Positions 1-9,255 of a stretch of 64,000 bases of DNA are shown in pieces. Each line of letters opens with the position of its first letter. The first letter of the stretch is position 1. The stretch spans positions 62,001 through 126,000 of the forward strand of contig NZ_SIJH01000010.1 of NCBI RefSeq assembly GCF_004762095.1. The letters are read 5' to 3'. A model generated the notes under the pieces. The model saw only the letters and a program-made list of their open reading frames with translations, made no database searches and was not told where the DNA came from. Source of the stretch: Tabrizicola caldifontis. Lineage in GTDB: Bacteria > Pseudomonadota > Alphaproteobacteria > Rhodobacterales > Rhodobacteraceae. A program made the position numbers and the translations under genes.

Positions 1-2
1 CG

Positions 3-512
<510 letters not shown>

Positions 513-580
513 CCCGGTTTCGCCAATGCCCGGTTGGGGTGCGTCAGTGACGGCTGCCCAGCGGAATTTGCCGGCTGGTC

Positions 581-1666
581 TTGAAAATCGCGGTAGCAAG
601 GCAATTTGTGGTGTCCACACAGTGTGATCAGGACGGTCGGTTGGTGCGGAACAGTTCTATTGGTGAAGGCGCCGAAGCCGCAGTCGTGGTTTGCTCTGAT
701 GCGACGTGGGCTTGGCAGGGCGCTTATGTTTTGTCCCGTTCCATGGCGCTGGACCGTTCTTGCAGGCTGGACCACCACGCCTATCTCGTGGGTGATGTGC
801 CTGACGATCTGATCGAGGTCTTTCCCGAAGGCGTGCAGGTCCATCATCTGCCAGAATATCCTCGCGCCATCCATTACAGCCCCACCACGCATGTGCCTCT
901 TGCCGCAGTACTGCGGCTGTTCGCGCTTGAGGAACTGGCGAAGATCTATCACCGCGTGATCTACCTCGACGGCGACGTCTTCCAGGCTTGGGGTTCGCTG
1001 GCCGATCTTCTCGACCTGCCCGAAACTGGCAGGCCGCTGGCTGCGGTGCGCTCCCGGTCGCACTGGCCCGACCGGGAGCGGTTGCGCCACCAAAAGTCGT
1101 ATGTTGCGGCGCTGAATCCCAAGATTGGCAGCAACTACTTCAACTCCGGTGTGCTGTTGGTTAACGGGCCGGTCTGGACCAGCGGCGGCTATTCCACTGC
1201 CGCGCTGGATTTCTTCCAGCAGAACCAAGGACTTTGCCGCTATGTCGACCAGTCGGCCCTTAATGCCGTAATTGAGGGCGACTGGGACAGCCTTTCTCCC
1301 GGGTGGAACTGGCAGATGTCCAAGACCAGCTATCCGTTGGTGTCGGGGCGGAGGCCGAGGCTTGTACACTTCACCGGGCCAATCAAGCCTTGGAACGACA
1401 GGCTTCGGCTGTTCGATCCGGCAATCTTTGCAGACATGAAGCAATTCTTGCGGAAGCGGGGCGCGGAGCATCTCCTGGACCCGGGGGTTGGTCCTGATGG
1501 CTTCACGCTGGAGATGGAGCGGCGTCGAATGCGTGAACTGGCTGTGTTGGTAGAGGATCCGCTAGGCAAGCGGGATAGCATCAAGCGGTTCCTTGATGCC
1601 GAGGAGCACATCGATCATGCAGCCGGTATTGCGGCCTATGGTGTCGGTGCCGCCGGGTCGGTCTGA
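581..1666 (+). CDS. Family 8 glycosyltransferase
   Basis: This protein of up to 361 residues resembles GT8 enzymes (LPS glucosyl/galactosyltransferase or glycogenin type), which transfer a sugar from a nucleotide sugar to an acceptor with retention. The metal-binding DxD motif is visible as YLDGDVF near residue 130. The family's late metal/phosphate motif HxxGxxKPW is present as HFTGPIKPW. Residues beyond about 300 look like a variable tail. The start is uncertain: the frame opens with TTG at 581, and GTG codons at 608 and 611 are equally possible; none has a strong ribosome-binding site. It stands alone between unrelated genes, so the acceptor cannot be inferred. Confidence 0.8.
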   Translation: MKIAVARQFVVSTQCDQDGRLVRNSSIGEGAEAAVVVCSDATWAWQGAYVLSRSMALDRSCRLDHHAYLVGDVPDDLIEVFPEGVQVHHLPEYPRAIHYSPTTHVPLAAVLRLFALEELAKIYHRVIYLDGDVFQAWGSLADLLDLPETGRPLAAVRSRSHWPDRERLRHQKSYVAALNPKIGSNYFNSGVLLVNGPVWTSGGYSTAALDFFQQNQGLCRYVDQSALNAVIEGDWDSLSPGWNWQMSKTSYPLVSGRRPRLVHFTGPIKPWNDRLRLFDPAIFADMKQFLRKRGAEHLLDPGVGPDGFTLEMERRRMRELAVLVEDPLGKRDSIKRFLDAEEHIDHAAGIAAYGVGAAGSV

Positions 1667-1698
1667 TCCGGTCTCCAGAAGCGCGTGATCGGGCGAAA

Positions 1699-1712
1699 TC
1701 GGTTGCAACCGA
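1699..1712. promoter_or_regulatory. 14-bp perfect palindrome upstream of soxB, candidate operator
   Basis: TCGGTTGCAACCGA is identical to its reverse complement and lies about 93 bp upstream of the soxB start. The central GGTTGCAACC resembles operators of LacI-type repressors. No such regulator gene is in the window, so the binding protein is unknown. Confidence 0.4.
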
Positions 1713-1768
1713 CATGTAATGTCGCAGATGGCCAAGGAACTGCTTGCACGGACTTGAATATGCCAGCG

Positions 1769-1790
1769 GTTCCGGTTTGATGGCCGGAAC
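1769..1790 (+). promoter_or_regulatory. Inverted repeat just before the soxB ribosome-binding site
   Basis: GTTCCGG and CCGGAAC form a perfect 7-bp inverted repeat around an 8-base loop. It ends immediately before the soxB ribosome-binding site GGGAGG. It could be a leader hairpin or a second operator; which one cannot be told from sequence alone. Confidence 0.35.
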
Positions 1791-1804
1791 GGGAGGCAGA
1801 AGCG

Positions 1805-3055
1805 ATGCGATATTCCGGGCTGAGGGTCATCACCGAGGGGCTTTTCGGCAACAGGGGCTGGACGCCCGCCTGGCGCGAGCCATCACCCAAGGCAGAGTAT
1901 GATGTGGTCATCATCGGCGGCGGCGGGCATGGGCTTTCGACGGCCTATTACCTGGCGAAGAACCACGGGATCACCAATGTCGCGGTGCTGGAGAAAGGAT
2001 ATCTCGGCGGCGGGAACGTGGGGCGGAACACGACCATCGTGCGCGCCAACTATTTCCTGCCGGGCAATAGCGAGTTCTACAGCCATTCCCTGAAGCTGTG
2101 GGAAGGTCTGGAGGCCGAGCTGAACTACAACGTGATGCATTCGCAGCGCGGTCTCATCAACCTGTTCCATTCCGACGGCCAGCGCGATGCCTTCGTGCGG
2201 CGTGGCAATGCGATGATAAACCAGGGCGATGATGCGATCCTTCTGGACCGCGAGGGGGTGCGGGAGCATCTGCCCTACCTCGACTTCGACAACACCCGCT
2301 TCCCGATCTATGGCGGCCTGTTGCACCCGCGCGGCGGGTCGGCCAGGCATGACGCCGTGGCCTGGGGCTATGCGCGGGGGGCGGACAAGCGGGGCGTGGA
2401 CCTGATCCAGAACTGCGAGGTCACGGGCATCGACATCGAGAACGGGGTGGTAAAGGGCGTGCAGACCACGCGCGGGGCGATCCGGGCGAAGAAGGTCGGA
2501 ATCGTTGTGGCCGGGCGGTCGAGCCAGGTCGCGGCGATGGCGGGGATGCGCCTGCCGATCGAGAGCCATGTGTTGCAGGCTTTCGTGACCGAGGGGCTGA
2601 AGCCGGTGATCAACCATGTGGTCAGCTTCGGCATGGGGCATTTCTACATTAGCCAGTCGGACAAGGGCGGGTTGGTGTTCGGGGGAGACCTGGATTTCTA
2701 CGCCAGCTACGCGGCGCGGGGGAACCTGCCGATGGTCGAGCATGTGATGGAGGCTGGCATGACGCTGATGCCGATGATCGGGCGGGCGAAGGTGCTGCGG
2801 TCCTGGGGCGGGATCATGGACATGTCGCCGGATGGCTCGCCCATCATCGACAGGACGCATGTCGAGGGGCTTTATCTCAACTGCGGCTGGAACTACGGCG
2901 GGTTCAAGGCGGTGCCGGCGAGCGGATGGTGCATGGCGCATCTGATGGCGACCGATCAGCCGCACGAGGTGGCGCGCAAGTTCCGGCTTGACCGCTTTGC
3001 CACGGGCCATCTTCTGGATGAAGAGGGCACCGGCAGCCAGCACAACCTCCATTGA
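1805..3055 (+). CDS. soxB: Sarcosine oxidase beta subunit
   Basis: This is the flavin subunit of heterotetrameric sarcosine oxidase, which oxidises sarcosine (N-methylglycine) to glycine, releasing a C1 unit to tetrahydrofolate and H2O2. An FAD-binding Rossmann fold is visible near residues 33-50 (VVIIGGGGHG). The segment ARHDAVAWGYA carries His182, the expected covalent FMN attachment residue in this family. The length of 416 residues is typical. The ATG start is preceded by GGGAGG at good spacing. It is the first gene of soxB-soxD-soxA-soxG, the usual order for this enzyme. Confidence 0.95.
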   Translation: MRYSGLRVITEGLFGNRGWTPAWREPSPKAEYDVVIIGGGGHGLSTAYYLAKNHGITNVAVLEKGYLGGGNVGRNTTIVRANYFLPGNSEFYSHSLKLWEGLEAELNYNVMHSQRGLINLFHSDGQRDAFVRRGNAMINQGDDAILLDREGVREHLPYLDFDNTRFPIYGGLLHPRGGSARHDAVAWGYARGADKRGVDLIQNCEVTGIDIENGVVKGVQTTRGAIRAKKVGIVVAGRSSQVAAMAGMRLPIESHVLQAFVTEGLKPVINHVVSFGMGHFYISQSDKGGLVFGGDLDFYASYAARGNLPMVEHVMEAGMTLMPMIGRAKVLRSWGGIMDMSPDGSPIIDRTHVEGLYLNCGWNYGGFKAVPASGWCMAHLMATDQPHEVARKFRLDRFATGHLLDEEGTGSQHNLH

Positions 3056-3082
3056 GGGCGGGCGATGCGTGACCAGACGGCA

Positions 3083-3126
3083 GCCCCCCACCCCCATCCC
3101 CTCCCCACCAGGGTGAGGGGAGGCGC
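3083..3126. repeat. GC-rich palindromic element, single copy, between soxB and soxD
   Basis: A C-run (CCCCTCCCC) followed by AGGGTGAGGGGAGG can fold into a strong hairpin. Relatives occur at 22555-22603, 24355-24483 and 28932-29060, so this is a dispersed repeat rather than a one-off terminator. It sits inside the sox operon and may reduce or separate expression of the genes after soxB. Confidence 0.7.
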
Positions 3127-3190
3127 CTGGCATAGGGCGTCCGCGGGATCGGGTGCGCTGCGCCTGGCAGAGAGGGCGGATGCCTCTGGC

Positions 3191-3214
3191 GGGGATATTT
3201 GGGAACGGAAGAAG
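3191..3214 (+). repeat. GGGGATATTTGGG-type intergenic motif
   Basis: GGGGATATTTGGGAACGG followed by AAGAAG lies just before soxD. Closely related motifs occur at 27553, 48693 and 53389, always between genes and always in this orientation. No function can be read from the sequence. Confidence 0.5.
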
Positions 3215-3228
3215 GCGGGGGCCGGCTC

Positions 3229-3492
3229 ATGCGGTTGAGATGTCCGTTGTGCGGTGAACGCGACCGGCGGGAATTCTATTACTACGGGGCAGAGGACTAT
3301 CTGCACCGCCCGGCCGCAGATGCGGCCCTGGCGGAATGGGACGCCTACCTGCACCTGCGGGACAATCCCGCCGGGGTGACGCGCGACCTGTGGTATCACG
3401 AGGCTGGGTGTTCCCAGTGGCTTCTGGTCACCCGGAACACGGTGACGCATGAGATTTCCGGCGTCGAACTGGTGGCGGAGCGCAAGGCATGA
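3229..3492 (+). CDS. soxD: Sarcosine oxidase delta subunit
   Basis: This 87-residue subunit binds zinc and stabilises the heterotetramer. The expected ligands are all visible: Cys5 and Cys8 (CPLC), His57 and Cys61 (WYHEAGC). The ATG at 3229 gives the canonical N-terminus MRLRCPLCG; an in-frame TTG 30 bases upstream would add an atypical extension that overlaps a repeat motif, so I rejected it. The stop overlaps the soxA start in an ATGA junction, which suggests translational coupling. Confidence 0.95.
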   Translation: MRLRCPLCGERDRREFYYYGAEDYLHRPAADAALAEWDAYLHLRDNPAGVTRDLWYHEAGCSQWLLVTRNTVTHEISGVELVAERKA

Positions 3493-6401
3493 GGATCGAC
3501 GGCAAGGGGCTGATCGACCGGACGAAGCCGGTCCGCTTCCGCTTCGACGGGAAGGATTACGCCGGTTACAAGGGCGACACGCTGGCCTCGGCGCTTCTGG
3601 CCAATGATGTTCGGCTGGTCGGGCGGTCGTTCAAGTATCACCGCCCGCGCGGCGTGCTGACCGCGGGGTCGGAGGAGCCGAACGCGCTGGTCGAAGTCAT
3701 CGGGCCGAAGAACCAGACCCCGAACGTGCGCGCGACGGTGCAGGAGGTGTTCGAGGGGCTGGAGACGCGCAGCCAGAACCGGCTGGGCAGCTTGCGCTTC
3801 GATCTGCTGGCGGTGAACGATCTGCTCTGGCCTTTCCTCGGGGCGGGGTTCTACTACAAGACCTTCATGTGGCCGCGCGCCTTCTGGGAAGGGCTTTACG
3901 AGCCGCTGATCCGCCGGGCGGCGGGGCTTGGAAGCCTTTCGGGCAGGCACGACGAGGGCACCTACGAGAAGGCTTTTGCCTTCTGCGACGTGCTGGTGAT
4001 CGGCTCGGGGCCCGCGGGGCTGATGGCGGCGCTGACGGCGGGGCGGGCGGGCGCGGACGTGATCCTGTGCGAGGAAAGCCATGCCTTCGGCGGGCGGATT
4101 CTGTCGGACGGAGGCACGATCGGGGGGATGCCGGCGGGCGAGTGGCTGGCGCAGGTCCTGGCCGAGCTGGAGGCCTTGCCGAACGTGCGGCTGATGCTGC
4201 GCACCACGGTCACCGGGGCCTACGACCACGGCACCTATGGCGCGCTGGAGCGGGTGGGCCTGCACAAGCCCGCCCGGCCCAACCTGTCGCGCGAATGTTT
4301 CTGGCGGATCGTGGCGAAACATGCGGTGCTCGCCGCGGGCGCGCTGGAGCGCCCCGTGGCCTTCCCCGACAACGACCGGCCGGGGATCATGCTGGCCTCG
4401 GCCGTGCGGACCTATCTGAACCGCTATGGCGTCAGCCTCGGCAAGCGGGTGACGCTGTTTGCCAACACCGACCAGGCCCGGGCCGTGGCGCGCGAGCTGA
4501 TGGCGGCTGGGGTGACGGTGGCGGCGATCATCGACCCGCGTCCGGATGCCTTTAGCGTCGAGGACTGTCCGGTCCATGTGGGGGGCGAGGTGATCGGCAC
4601 CCGCGGGCGGCTGGGGCTGACGGGGATCACGGTCCGCAAGGGGGCCGAGACCTTCGAGATCGAGACCGATTGCCTGGCGATGTCGGGCGGCTGGAACCCG
4701 ACGCTGCATCTGACCTGCCACATGAACGGCCGCCCGCGCTGGGACGAGGATCTCGCGGCCTTCGTGCCGATGGAGGGCGCGGTGCCGGGTCTGGTCGCGG
4801 TTGGTGCGGCGAACGGCAGCATGTCCACCCATGGCGCGCTGGTCACCGGCCACGCGGCGGCGGTGCAGGCAGTGCAGGCGCTGGGCCGCAAGGCACCCGA
4901 CCTGCCCTTGCCCGAGGCCGAGGATAGGCCCTATGTGCTGAAGGCGCTCTGGGCGGTCGAGGGCAAGGGGCGGGCCTGGCTCGACTTTGCCAATGACGTG
5001 ACGACGAAGGACGTGAAGCTGGCCGCGCAGGAGGGTTTCCGGTCGGTCGAGCACATGAAGCGCTACACCACGCAGGGCATGGCGCCGGATCAGGGCAAGA
5101 ACTCGAACGTGGCGGCGCTGGCGGTGCTGGCAGATGCCACCGGGCGTGGCATCCCCGAGACCGGGACCACGACCTTCCGCCCGCCCTACACGCCGGTGTC
5201 GATCGCCGCGATGGGGGCGGGGGGGCGGGCCGAAGGGTTCGCGCCGCAACGCTTCCTGACCAGCGACCAGGCCAGCCGCGACCGGGGCGCGCCGATGATC
5301 GAGGCGGGGCTTTGGTATCGGCCATCCTACTTCCCGAAGCCCGGCGAGACCACCTGGCGCGAGGCCTGCGACCGCGAGGTGCGCATGGTGCGCGAGGCGG
5401 TGGGCGTGGCGGATGTCTCGACGCTGGGCAAGATCGACATCCAGGGCAAGGATGCCGGAAGGTTCCTCGACTTCGTCTATACCAACACCTTCTCGACCCT
5501 GCCGGTGGGCCGCGTTCGTTACGGTCTGATGCTGCGCGAGGACGGGCATGTGCTGGATGACGGCACGAGCGCCCGGCTGGGTGAGGATCACTATCTGATG
5601 ACCACGACCACCGCCGCGGCGGGGCTGGTGATGCGGCATCTGGACTTCGTGCATCAGGCCTTCTGTGCCGACTGGCAGGTGCGCTTCATCAGCGTCACCG
5701 AAAGCTGGGCACAGTTCGCCGTGGCCGGGCCGAAGGCGCGGGCGCTGGTGCAGTCCTTCCTGGAGGAGACGGTCGATCTGCCCTTCATGGGGGTGGCGCC
5801 GGTCCGCGTCGGTGGGGTCAAGGGGCGGCTCTTCCGCATCTCGTTCAGCGGCGAGGAGGGCTATGAGCTGGCCGTGCCCACCCGCTACGGCGAGGCGCTG
5901 TTCCGCGATCTGGTCGCGCGGGCCGAGACCATGGGCGGCGGACCCTACGGGATGGAGGCGCTGAACGTCCTGCGGATCGAAAAGGGCTTCATCACCCATG
6001 CCGAGATCCACGGCCGCGTCACCGCGCATGACATCGGCATGGAGAAGATGGTCAGCGCGAAGAAGGACTGCATCGGCAAGGCGGCGGCGCAGAGGCCCGG
6101 CCTCTGGGGGCCGGAGCGCGAGCAGCTGGTGGGCCTGAAGGCCAGCGCCCCGATAAGCGCCGGTGCGCATCTCTTCGTGCCGGGAATGGAGATTCACCGC
6201 GAAACCGACCAGGGCTATGTCACCAGTGTCTGCTGGTCGCCCACGCTGGGCGCCTGGCTGGCCCTTGCCTTCCTGAAGGACGGGCGCAACCGGCATGGCG
6301 AGAAGATCCGGCTGGTCGATCACCTGCGCGGCATCGACGTGATCTGCGAGGTATGCGACCCTGTATTCCACGATCCGGCGGGGGAGAAGCTGCGTGCCTG
6401 A
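3489..6401 (+). CDS. soxA: Sarcosine oxidase alpha subunit
   Basis: The 970-residue alpha subunit binds NAD+ and delivers the methyl-derived C1 unit to tetrahydrofolate. An N-terminal ferredoxin-like domain carries the segment SFKYHRPRG. A dinucleotide-binding site follows (VLVIGSGPAGLMAAL, about residues 167-181). The C-terminal third is the folate-binding GcvT/aminomethyltransferase-like domain, with typical segments such as FSGEEGYELAVP and YGMEALNVLRIEKG. The length is normal for the family. It overlaps soxD by four bases and soxG by eight, so the three are clearly cotranscribed. Confidence 0.96.
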   Translation: MRIDGKGLIDRTKPVRFRFDGKDYAGYKGDTLASALLANDVRLVGRSFKYHRPRGVLTAGSEEPNALVEVIGPKNQTPNVRATVQEVFEGLETRSQNRLGSLRFDLLAVNDLLWPFLGAGFYYKTFMWPRAFWEGLYEPLIRRAAGLGSLSGRHDEGTYEKAFAFCDVLVIGSGPAGLMAALTAGRAGADVILCEESHAFGGRILSDGGTIGGMPAGEWLAQVLAELEALPNVRLMLRTTVTGAYDHGTYGALERVGLHKPARPNLSRECFWRIVAKHAVLAAGALERPVAFPDNDRPGIMLASAVRTYLNRYGVSLGKRVTLFANTDQARAVARELMAAGVTVAAIIDPRPDAFSVEDCPVHVGGEVIGTRGRLGLTGITVRKGAETFEIETDCLAMSGGWNPTLHLTCHMNGRPRWDEDLAAFVPMEGAVPGLVAVGAANGSMSTHGALVTGHAAAVQAVQALGRKAPDLPLPEAEDRPYVLKALWAVEGKGRAWLDFANDVTTKDVKLAAQEGFRSVEHMKRYTTQGMAPDQGKNSNVAALAVLADATGRGIPETGTTTFRPPYTPVSIAAMGAGGRAEGFAPQRFLTSDQASRDRGAPMIEAGLWYRPSYFPKPGETTWREACDREVRMVREAVGVADVSTLGKIDIQGKDAGRFLDFVYTNTFSTLPVGRVRYGLMLREDGHVLDDGTSARLGEDHYLMTTTTAAAGLVMRHLDFVHQAFCADWQVRFISVTESWAQFAVAGPKARALVQSFLEETVDLPFMGVAPVRVGGVKGRLFRISFSGEEGYELAVPTRYGEALFRDLVARAETMGGGPYGMEALNVLRIEKGFITHAEIHGRVTAHDIGMEKMVSAKKDCIGKAAAQRPGLWGPEREQLVGLKASAPISAGAHLFVPGMEIHRETDQGYVTSVCWSPTLGAWLALAFLKDGRNRHGEKIRLVDHLRGIDVICEVCDPVFHDPAGEKLRA

Positions 6402-6939
6402 ACTGATCGCGAAATCGGCCCTGGACGGGCGCCGCCTGACGCTTGGCGGGTTGACGCTGGTGGAACTGGACCCCGGCCCGATCACCTCGGTTGCGCTGTA
6501 TCCGGGCGGGGCGAAGCTGGCGGCAAAGGGGCTGAAGACCCTGGGTCTGACCTTTCCGCCCCCCAATACCTTCACCGAAAAGAAAGGTGCGCGCATTGTC
6601 TGGACCGGGCGCGAGCAAGCCTTCCTGATGGGGGTCGCACCCCCGGCTATCGAGGGAGCGGCGTTGACCGATCAGAGCGACGGCTGGGCAGTGCTTGGGA
6701 TTTCCGGCGCCGCCGCCGTCGATGTGCTGGCACGGCTGGTGCCGGTGGACCTGCGGTCTTCTGCCTTTCCTGCCGGGCGGGTGGCGCGAACCCAGGTGAA
6801 CCACATGAATGCCGTGATCCTGCGAACGGGGGATCATGAGCTTGAGATCATGGTCTTCCGGTCCATGGCACGCACCGCCTGGCACGAGTTGGAAGGCACA
6901 ATATCCATGGTCGCGGCGCGACAGGCGGTGAAAATCTAG
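6394..6939 (+). CDS. soxG: Sarcosine oxidase gamma subunit
   Basis: This 181-residue protein matches the gamma subunit of sarcosine oxidase, the smallest GcvT-like chain of the complex, with the recognisable stretch DGWAVLGISG. It starts with GTG inside the end of soxA, an overlap that fixes the start by coupling. It closes the sox operon. A weak GGCGG/CCGCC hairpin right after the stop lacks a convincing T-run, so I do not call a terminator. Confidence 0.92.
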   Translation: MPELIAKSALDGRRLTLGGLTLVELDPGPITSVALYPGGAKLAAKGLKTLGLTFPPPNTFTEKKGARIVWTGREQAFLMGVAPPAIEGAALTDQSDGWAVLGISGAAAVDVLARLVPVDLRSSAFPAGRVARTQVNHMNAVILRTGDHELEIMVFRSMARTAWHELEGTISMVAARQAVKI

Positions 6940-6996
6940 GCGGAGAACTGCAGACCGCCGAATTTGTCACTGGCGCGTCATCAATGCGGCGTTTAC

Positions 6997-7027
6997 ACCT
7001 TTCCTGAACCTGAGTTTCAGAAAAGGT
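6997..7027 (+). promoter_or_regulatory. Leader hairpin overlapping the ribosome-binding site of the DegT-family gene
   Basis: ACCTTT-C-CTGAA pairs with TTCAG-A-AAAGGT around a short loop, with one internal mismatch. The 3' arm contains AAAAGGTG, the only plausible ribosome-binding site for the gene starting at 7034. Pairing would therefore hide the translation start. Alternatively it is a DNA operator with dyad symmetry. Confidence 0.45.
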
Positions 7028-7033
7028 GCACGA

Positions 7034-8221
7034 ATGGCCCCCGACGGTCAGACCCTCGCCCCCAATGTCTTTGACGCCGAACCGATCCCTGAGGCCGCGC
7101 GGGCCGAGATCGACCGGCTTCTCGCATCGGGCGACCTGTTCCGCTATACCGCACCGTCGGATGCGCCGGTTGCCCTTTTGGAGCAGGAGTTCGCCGAGCT
7201 TCTGGGGGCGCGCTACGCGTTGGCGGTCTCGTCCTGTTCGGCGGCGCTGTTTCTGTCCTTGAAGGCGCTGGACTTGTCTAGGGGCGCGAAGGTGCTGATC
7301 CCTGCCTTCACCTTCGCGGCTGTCCCGTCCAGCGTGGTGCATGCCGACTGCGTGCCGGTGCTGGTTGAGGTGGGCGACAACTACCGCGTGGACATGGCGG
7401 ATTTCGCGGCCAAGCTGCCGGGCGCGGATGCGGTGATGATTTCGCACATGCGAGGGCATACGTCCGACATGGACGCGATCATGGCGCTCTGCGATGCGGC
7501 GGGCGTCCCCGTGATCGAGGATGCGGCGCATTCGCTGGGCACGGTCTGGGGCGGGCGCAACATCGGCACCATCGGCAAGGTGGGCTGTTTCAGCTTCCAG
7601 TCCTACAAGCTGGTCAACGCGGGCGAGGGCGGGATCCTGATCACCGACGATCCCGAGATCGCGGCGAAGGCGATCATCATGTCGGGCGCCTATGAGACCA
7701 ACTGGAAGAAGCATCCCGGTCTGACCAATTCCTGCGCGCACTGGCAGAACCGGCTGCCGCTTTACAATCTGCGCATGCAGAACCTGTCGGCGGCGGTGAT
7801 CCGGCCGCAATTGCCCCTGGTGGCCGAACGCGTGGCCAAGGGCCGGGCCGGGCATGACCGGGTGGCGGCCAAGCTGAACCGATCGGCGCATCTGGCGGTG
7901 CCCGAGGCCCTGGGGCCGGAGGAGCGCGCGCCGGATTCGATCCAGTTCAACCTGGTGGGCGGATGGACGGACCAGCAGGCAGTCGATTTCCAGACCGCCG
8001 CCAAGGCGCGAGGGGTATCGGTGCAGGTGTTCGGCCTGAGCGAGGGCAACGCCCGTGCCTTCTGGAACTGGCAGTTCCTGGAGGATGTGCCAGAGCTGCC
8101 AAAGACCCGCGCGATGCTGATGCGGGCCTGCGACGTGCGCCTGCCGACACGGTTGACCGAGGCCGAGCTGGATTTCATCGCCGCCGCCATCGTGGATGCG
8201 GCGGTCGAGATTCGGGGCTAG
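7034..8221 (+). CDS. DegT/DnrJ/EryC1/StrS-family PLP aminotransferase
   Basis: The 395-residue protein belongs to the PLP-dependent sugar-aminotransferase family, which usually transfers an amino group to a keto sugar bound to a nucleotide. The PLP lysine is Lys192 in FQSYKLVNAGEGG. IEDAAHSLGT holds the Asp that contacts the PLP ring nitrogen, and SSCSAALFLSL forms the phosphate-binding loop. It stands alone, without nucleotide-sugar genes beside it, so the substrate is unknown. Only the GT8 gene in the first 2 kb suggests a polysaccharide link. The start is the first ATG after a ribosome-binding site embedded in a hairpin. Confidence 0.88.
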   Translation: MAPDGQTLAPNVFDAEPIPEAARAEIDRLLASGDLFRYTAPSDAPVALLEQEFAELLGARYALAVSSCSAALFLSLKALDLSRGAKVLIPAFTFAAVPSSVVHADCVPVLVEVGDNYRVDMADFAAKLPGADAVMISHMRGHTSDMDAIMALCDAAGVPVIEDAAHSLGTVWGGRNIGTIGKVGCFSFQSYKLVNAGEGGILITDDPEIAAKAIIMSGAYETNWKKHPGLTNSCAHWQNRLPLYNLRMQNLSAAVIRPQLPLVAERVAKGRAGHDRVAAKLNRSAHLAVPEALGPEERAPDSIQFNLVGGWTDQQAVDFQTAAKARGVSVQVFGLSEGNARAFWNWQFLEDVPELPKTRAMLMRACDVRLPTRLTEAELDFIAAAIVDAAVEIRG

Positions 8222-8313
8222 CGGAAGGCGTCTTGCCCGATGCGCGTCGCCTCACGCGCAAGGCCAGGAGATGACTGACAGGCACTCGGGCACACTTGGG
8301 CAGGGGCGGTCGC

Positions 8314-9252
8314 CTATAGAACCCGTAGCGCCGGGGCGAGCCAGGGATGATCGGCCAGTGCCGGTCCGATGACATGGCCGGCTATCAGCGGCTTCAGCCT
8401 TGCGGTGATCTGCGACGGGATGTCCTTCAGGATGCCTGCGCGGGCGGACAGCGACAGCGTCCGGTGCAGCGGCGCAAAGGGCAGGGGGCGAAGCTCCACC
8501 CTGTCGCGGAAACCGCGGGCCTGATGCAGGGCCAGGGGCGTCAGGATCGTCCACCCTTCTCCGCCGGCTACCATCGCCAGGATCGCGGCGTAGCTGTCCA
8601 GTTCGAACCGATGTGCGGGACGCACCCCGTGCCGCGCCAGATGCGCGGCGATCTGACGGCCCATCAGGTGGCGGGCAGTATAAAGGATCAGCGGCAAATC
8701 CTCGACACGGGCGCCGACGGGTGCGACGGCGACGAAGGGTTCCGCCATCAGGGGATGCACCTCGCGCCAGTGGCCCTCGGCTTCGGCATCTGCGGCGATC
8801 ACCACGTCCAGCGCGCGGGCCTCAAGCTGGTCAAGCAGCCGGTGGCTGGCACCGGTTTCCAGCAGGAACCGGCAGCCCTTCAACTCACGCGACAGTGCGC
8901 TGAGCAGGTAGGGCGTCACGTCGCTGTCGAAATCCTCGATCACGCCCAGCCGCAGCGTGGTCATCCCGGCAAGATCGGCCATGGCCAGTTCGGCACGCGC
9001 CTCGCTGGCTGCGTTCAGGATGGTCTGGGCGTGGCGGCGGAACATGGCACCGGCAGGCGTGACCGGCATCGGCCGGCCGGAACGGTCCAGCAGGACGGCG
9101 CCTAGTGCGGATTCAAGCCCGGAAAGCTGCTGGCTGACGGCCGAAGGCGACACACCCAGACGACGTGCGGCGGCCGAAATCGAACCTTCCTCGGCGGCGG
9201 CGACGAAGACTTCGATCCCCCACAGCGTGACGCGGCCCTCAGCCTCGGCCAT
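8314..9252 (-). CDS. LysR-family transcriptional regulator
   Basis: The 312-residue protein has an N-terminal winged helix-turn-helix (residues ~9-68, with SISAAARRLGVSPSAVSQQ as the HTH core). A periplasmic-binding-protein-like effector domain from ~residue 95 completes the LysR architecture. Its start is only three bases after the phaR stop on the same strand, so it is probably cotranscribed with phaR. The effector and targets cannot be inferred. A role in PHA or central carbon control is suggested by position only. Confidence 0.9.
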   Translation of the reverse strand: MAEAEGRVTLWGIEVFVAAAEEGSISAAARRLGVSPSAVSQQLSGLESALGAVLLDRSGRPMPVTPAGAMFRRHAQTILNAASEARAELAMADLAGMTTLRLGVIEDFDSDVTPYLLSALSRELKGCRFLLETGASHRLLDQLEARALDVVIAADAEAEGHWREVHPLMAEPFVAVAPVGARVEDLPLILYTARHLMGRQIAAHLARHGVRPAHRFELDSYAAILAMVAGGEGWTILTPLALHQARGFRDRVELRPLPFAPLHRTLSLSARAGILKDIPSQITARLKPLIAGHVIGPALADHPWLAPALRVL

Positions 9253-9255
9253 GGG

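Noticed and set aside
3396-6596. Very long open frame (over 1000 codons) on the minus strand opposite soxA
   Set aside because: It is the antisense of soxA and neighbours; GC-rich codon bias leaves the opposite strand open. The predicted protein is His/Arg/Gln-rich with no family motif.
6939-6959. GGCGG/CCGCC hairpin after soxG as terminator
   Set aside because: Only a 5-bp stem with a long loop and no proper T-run.
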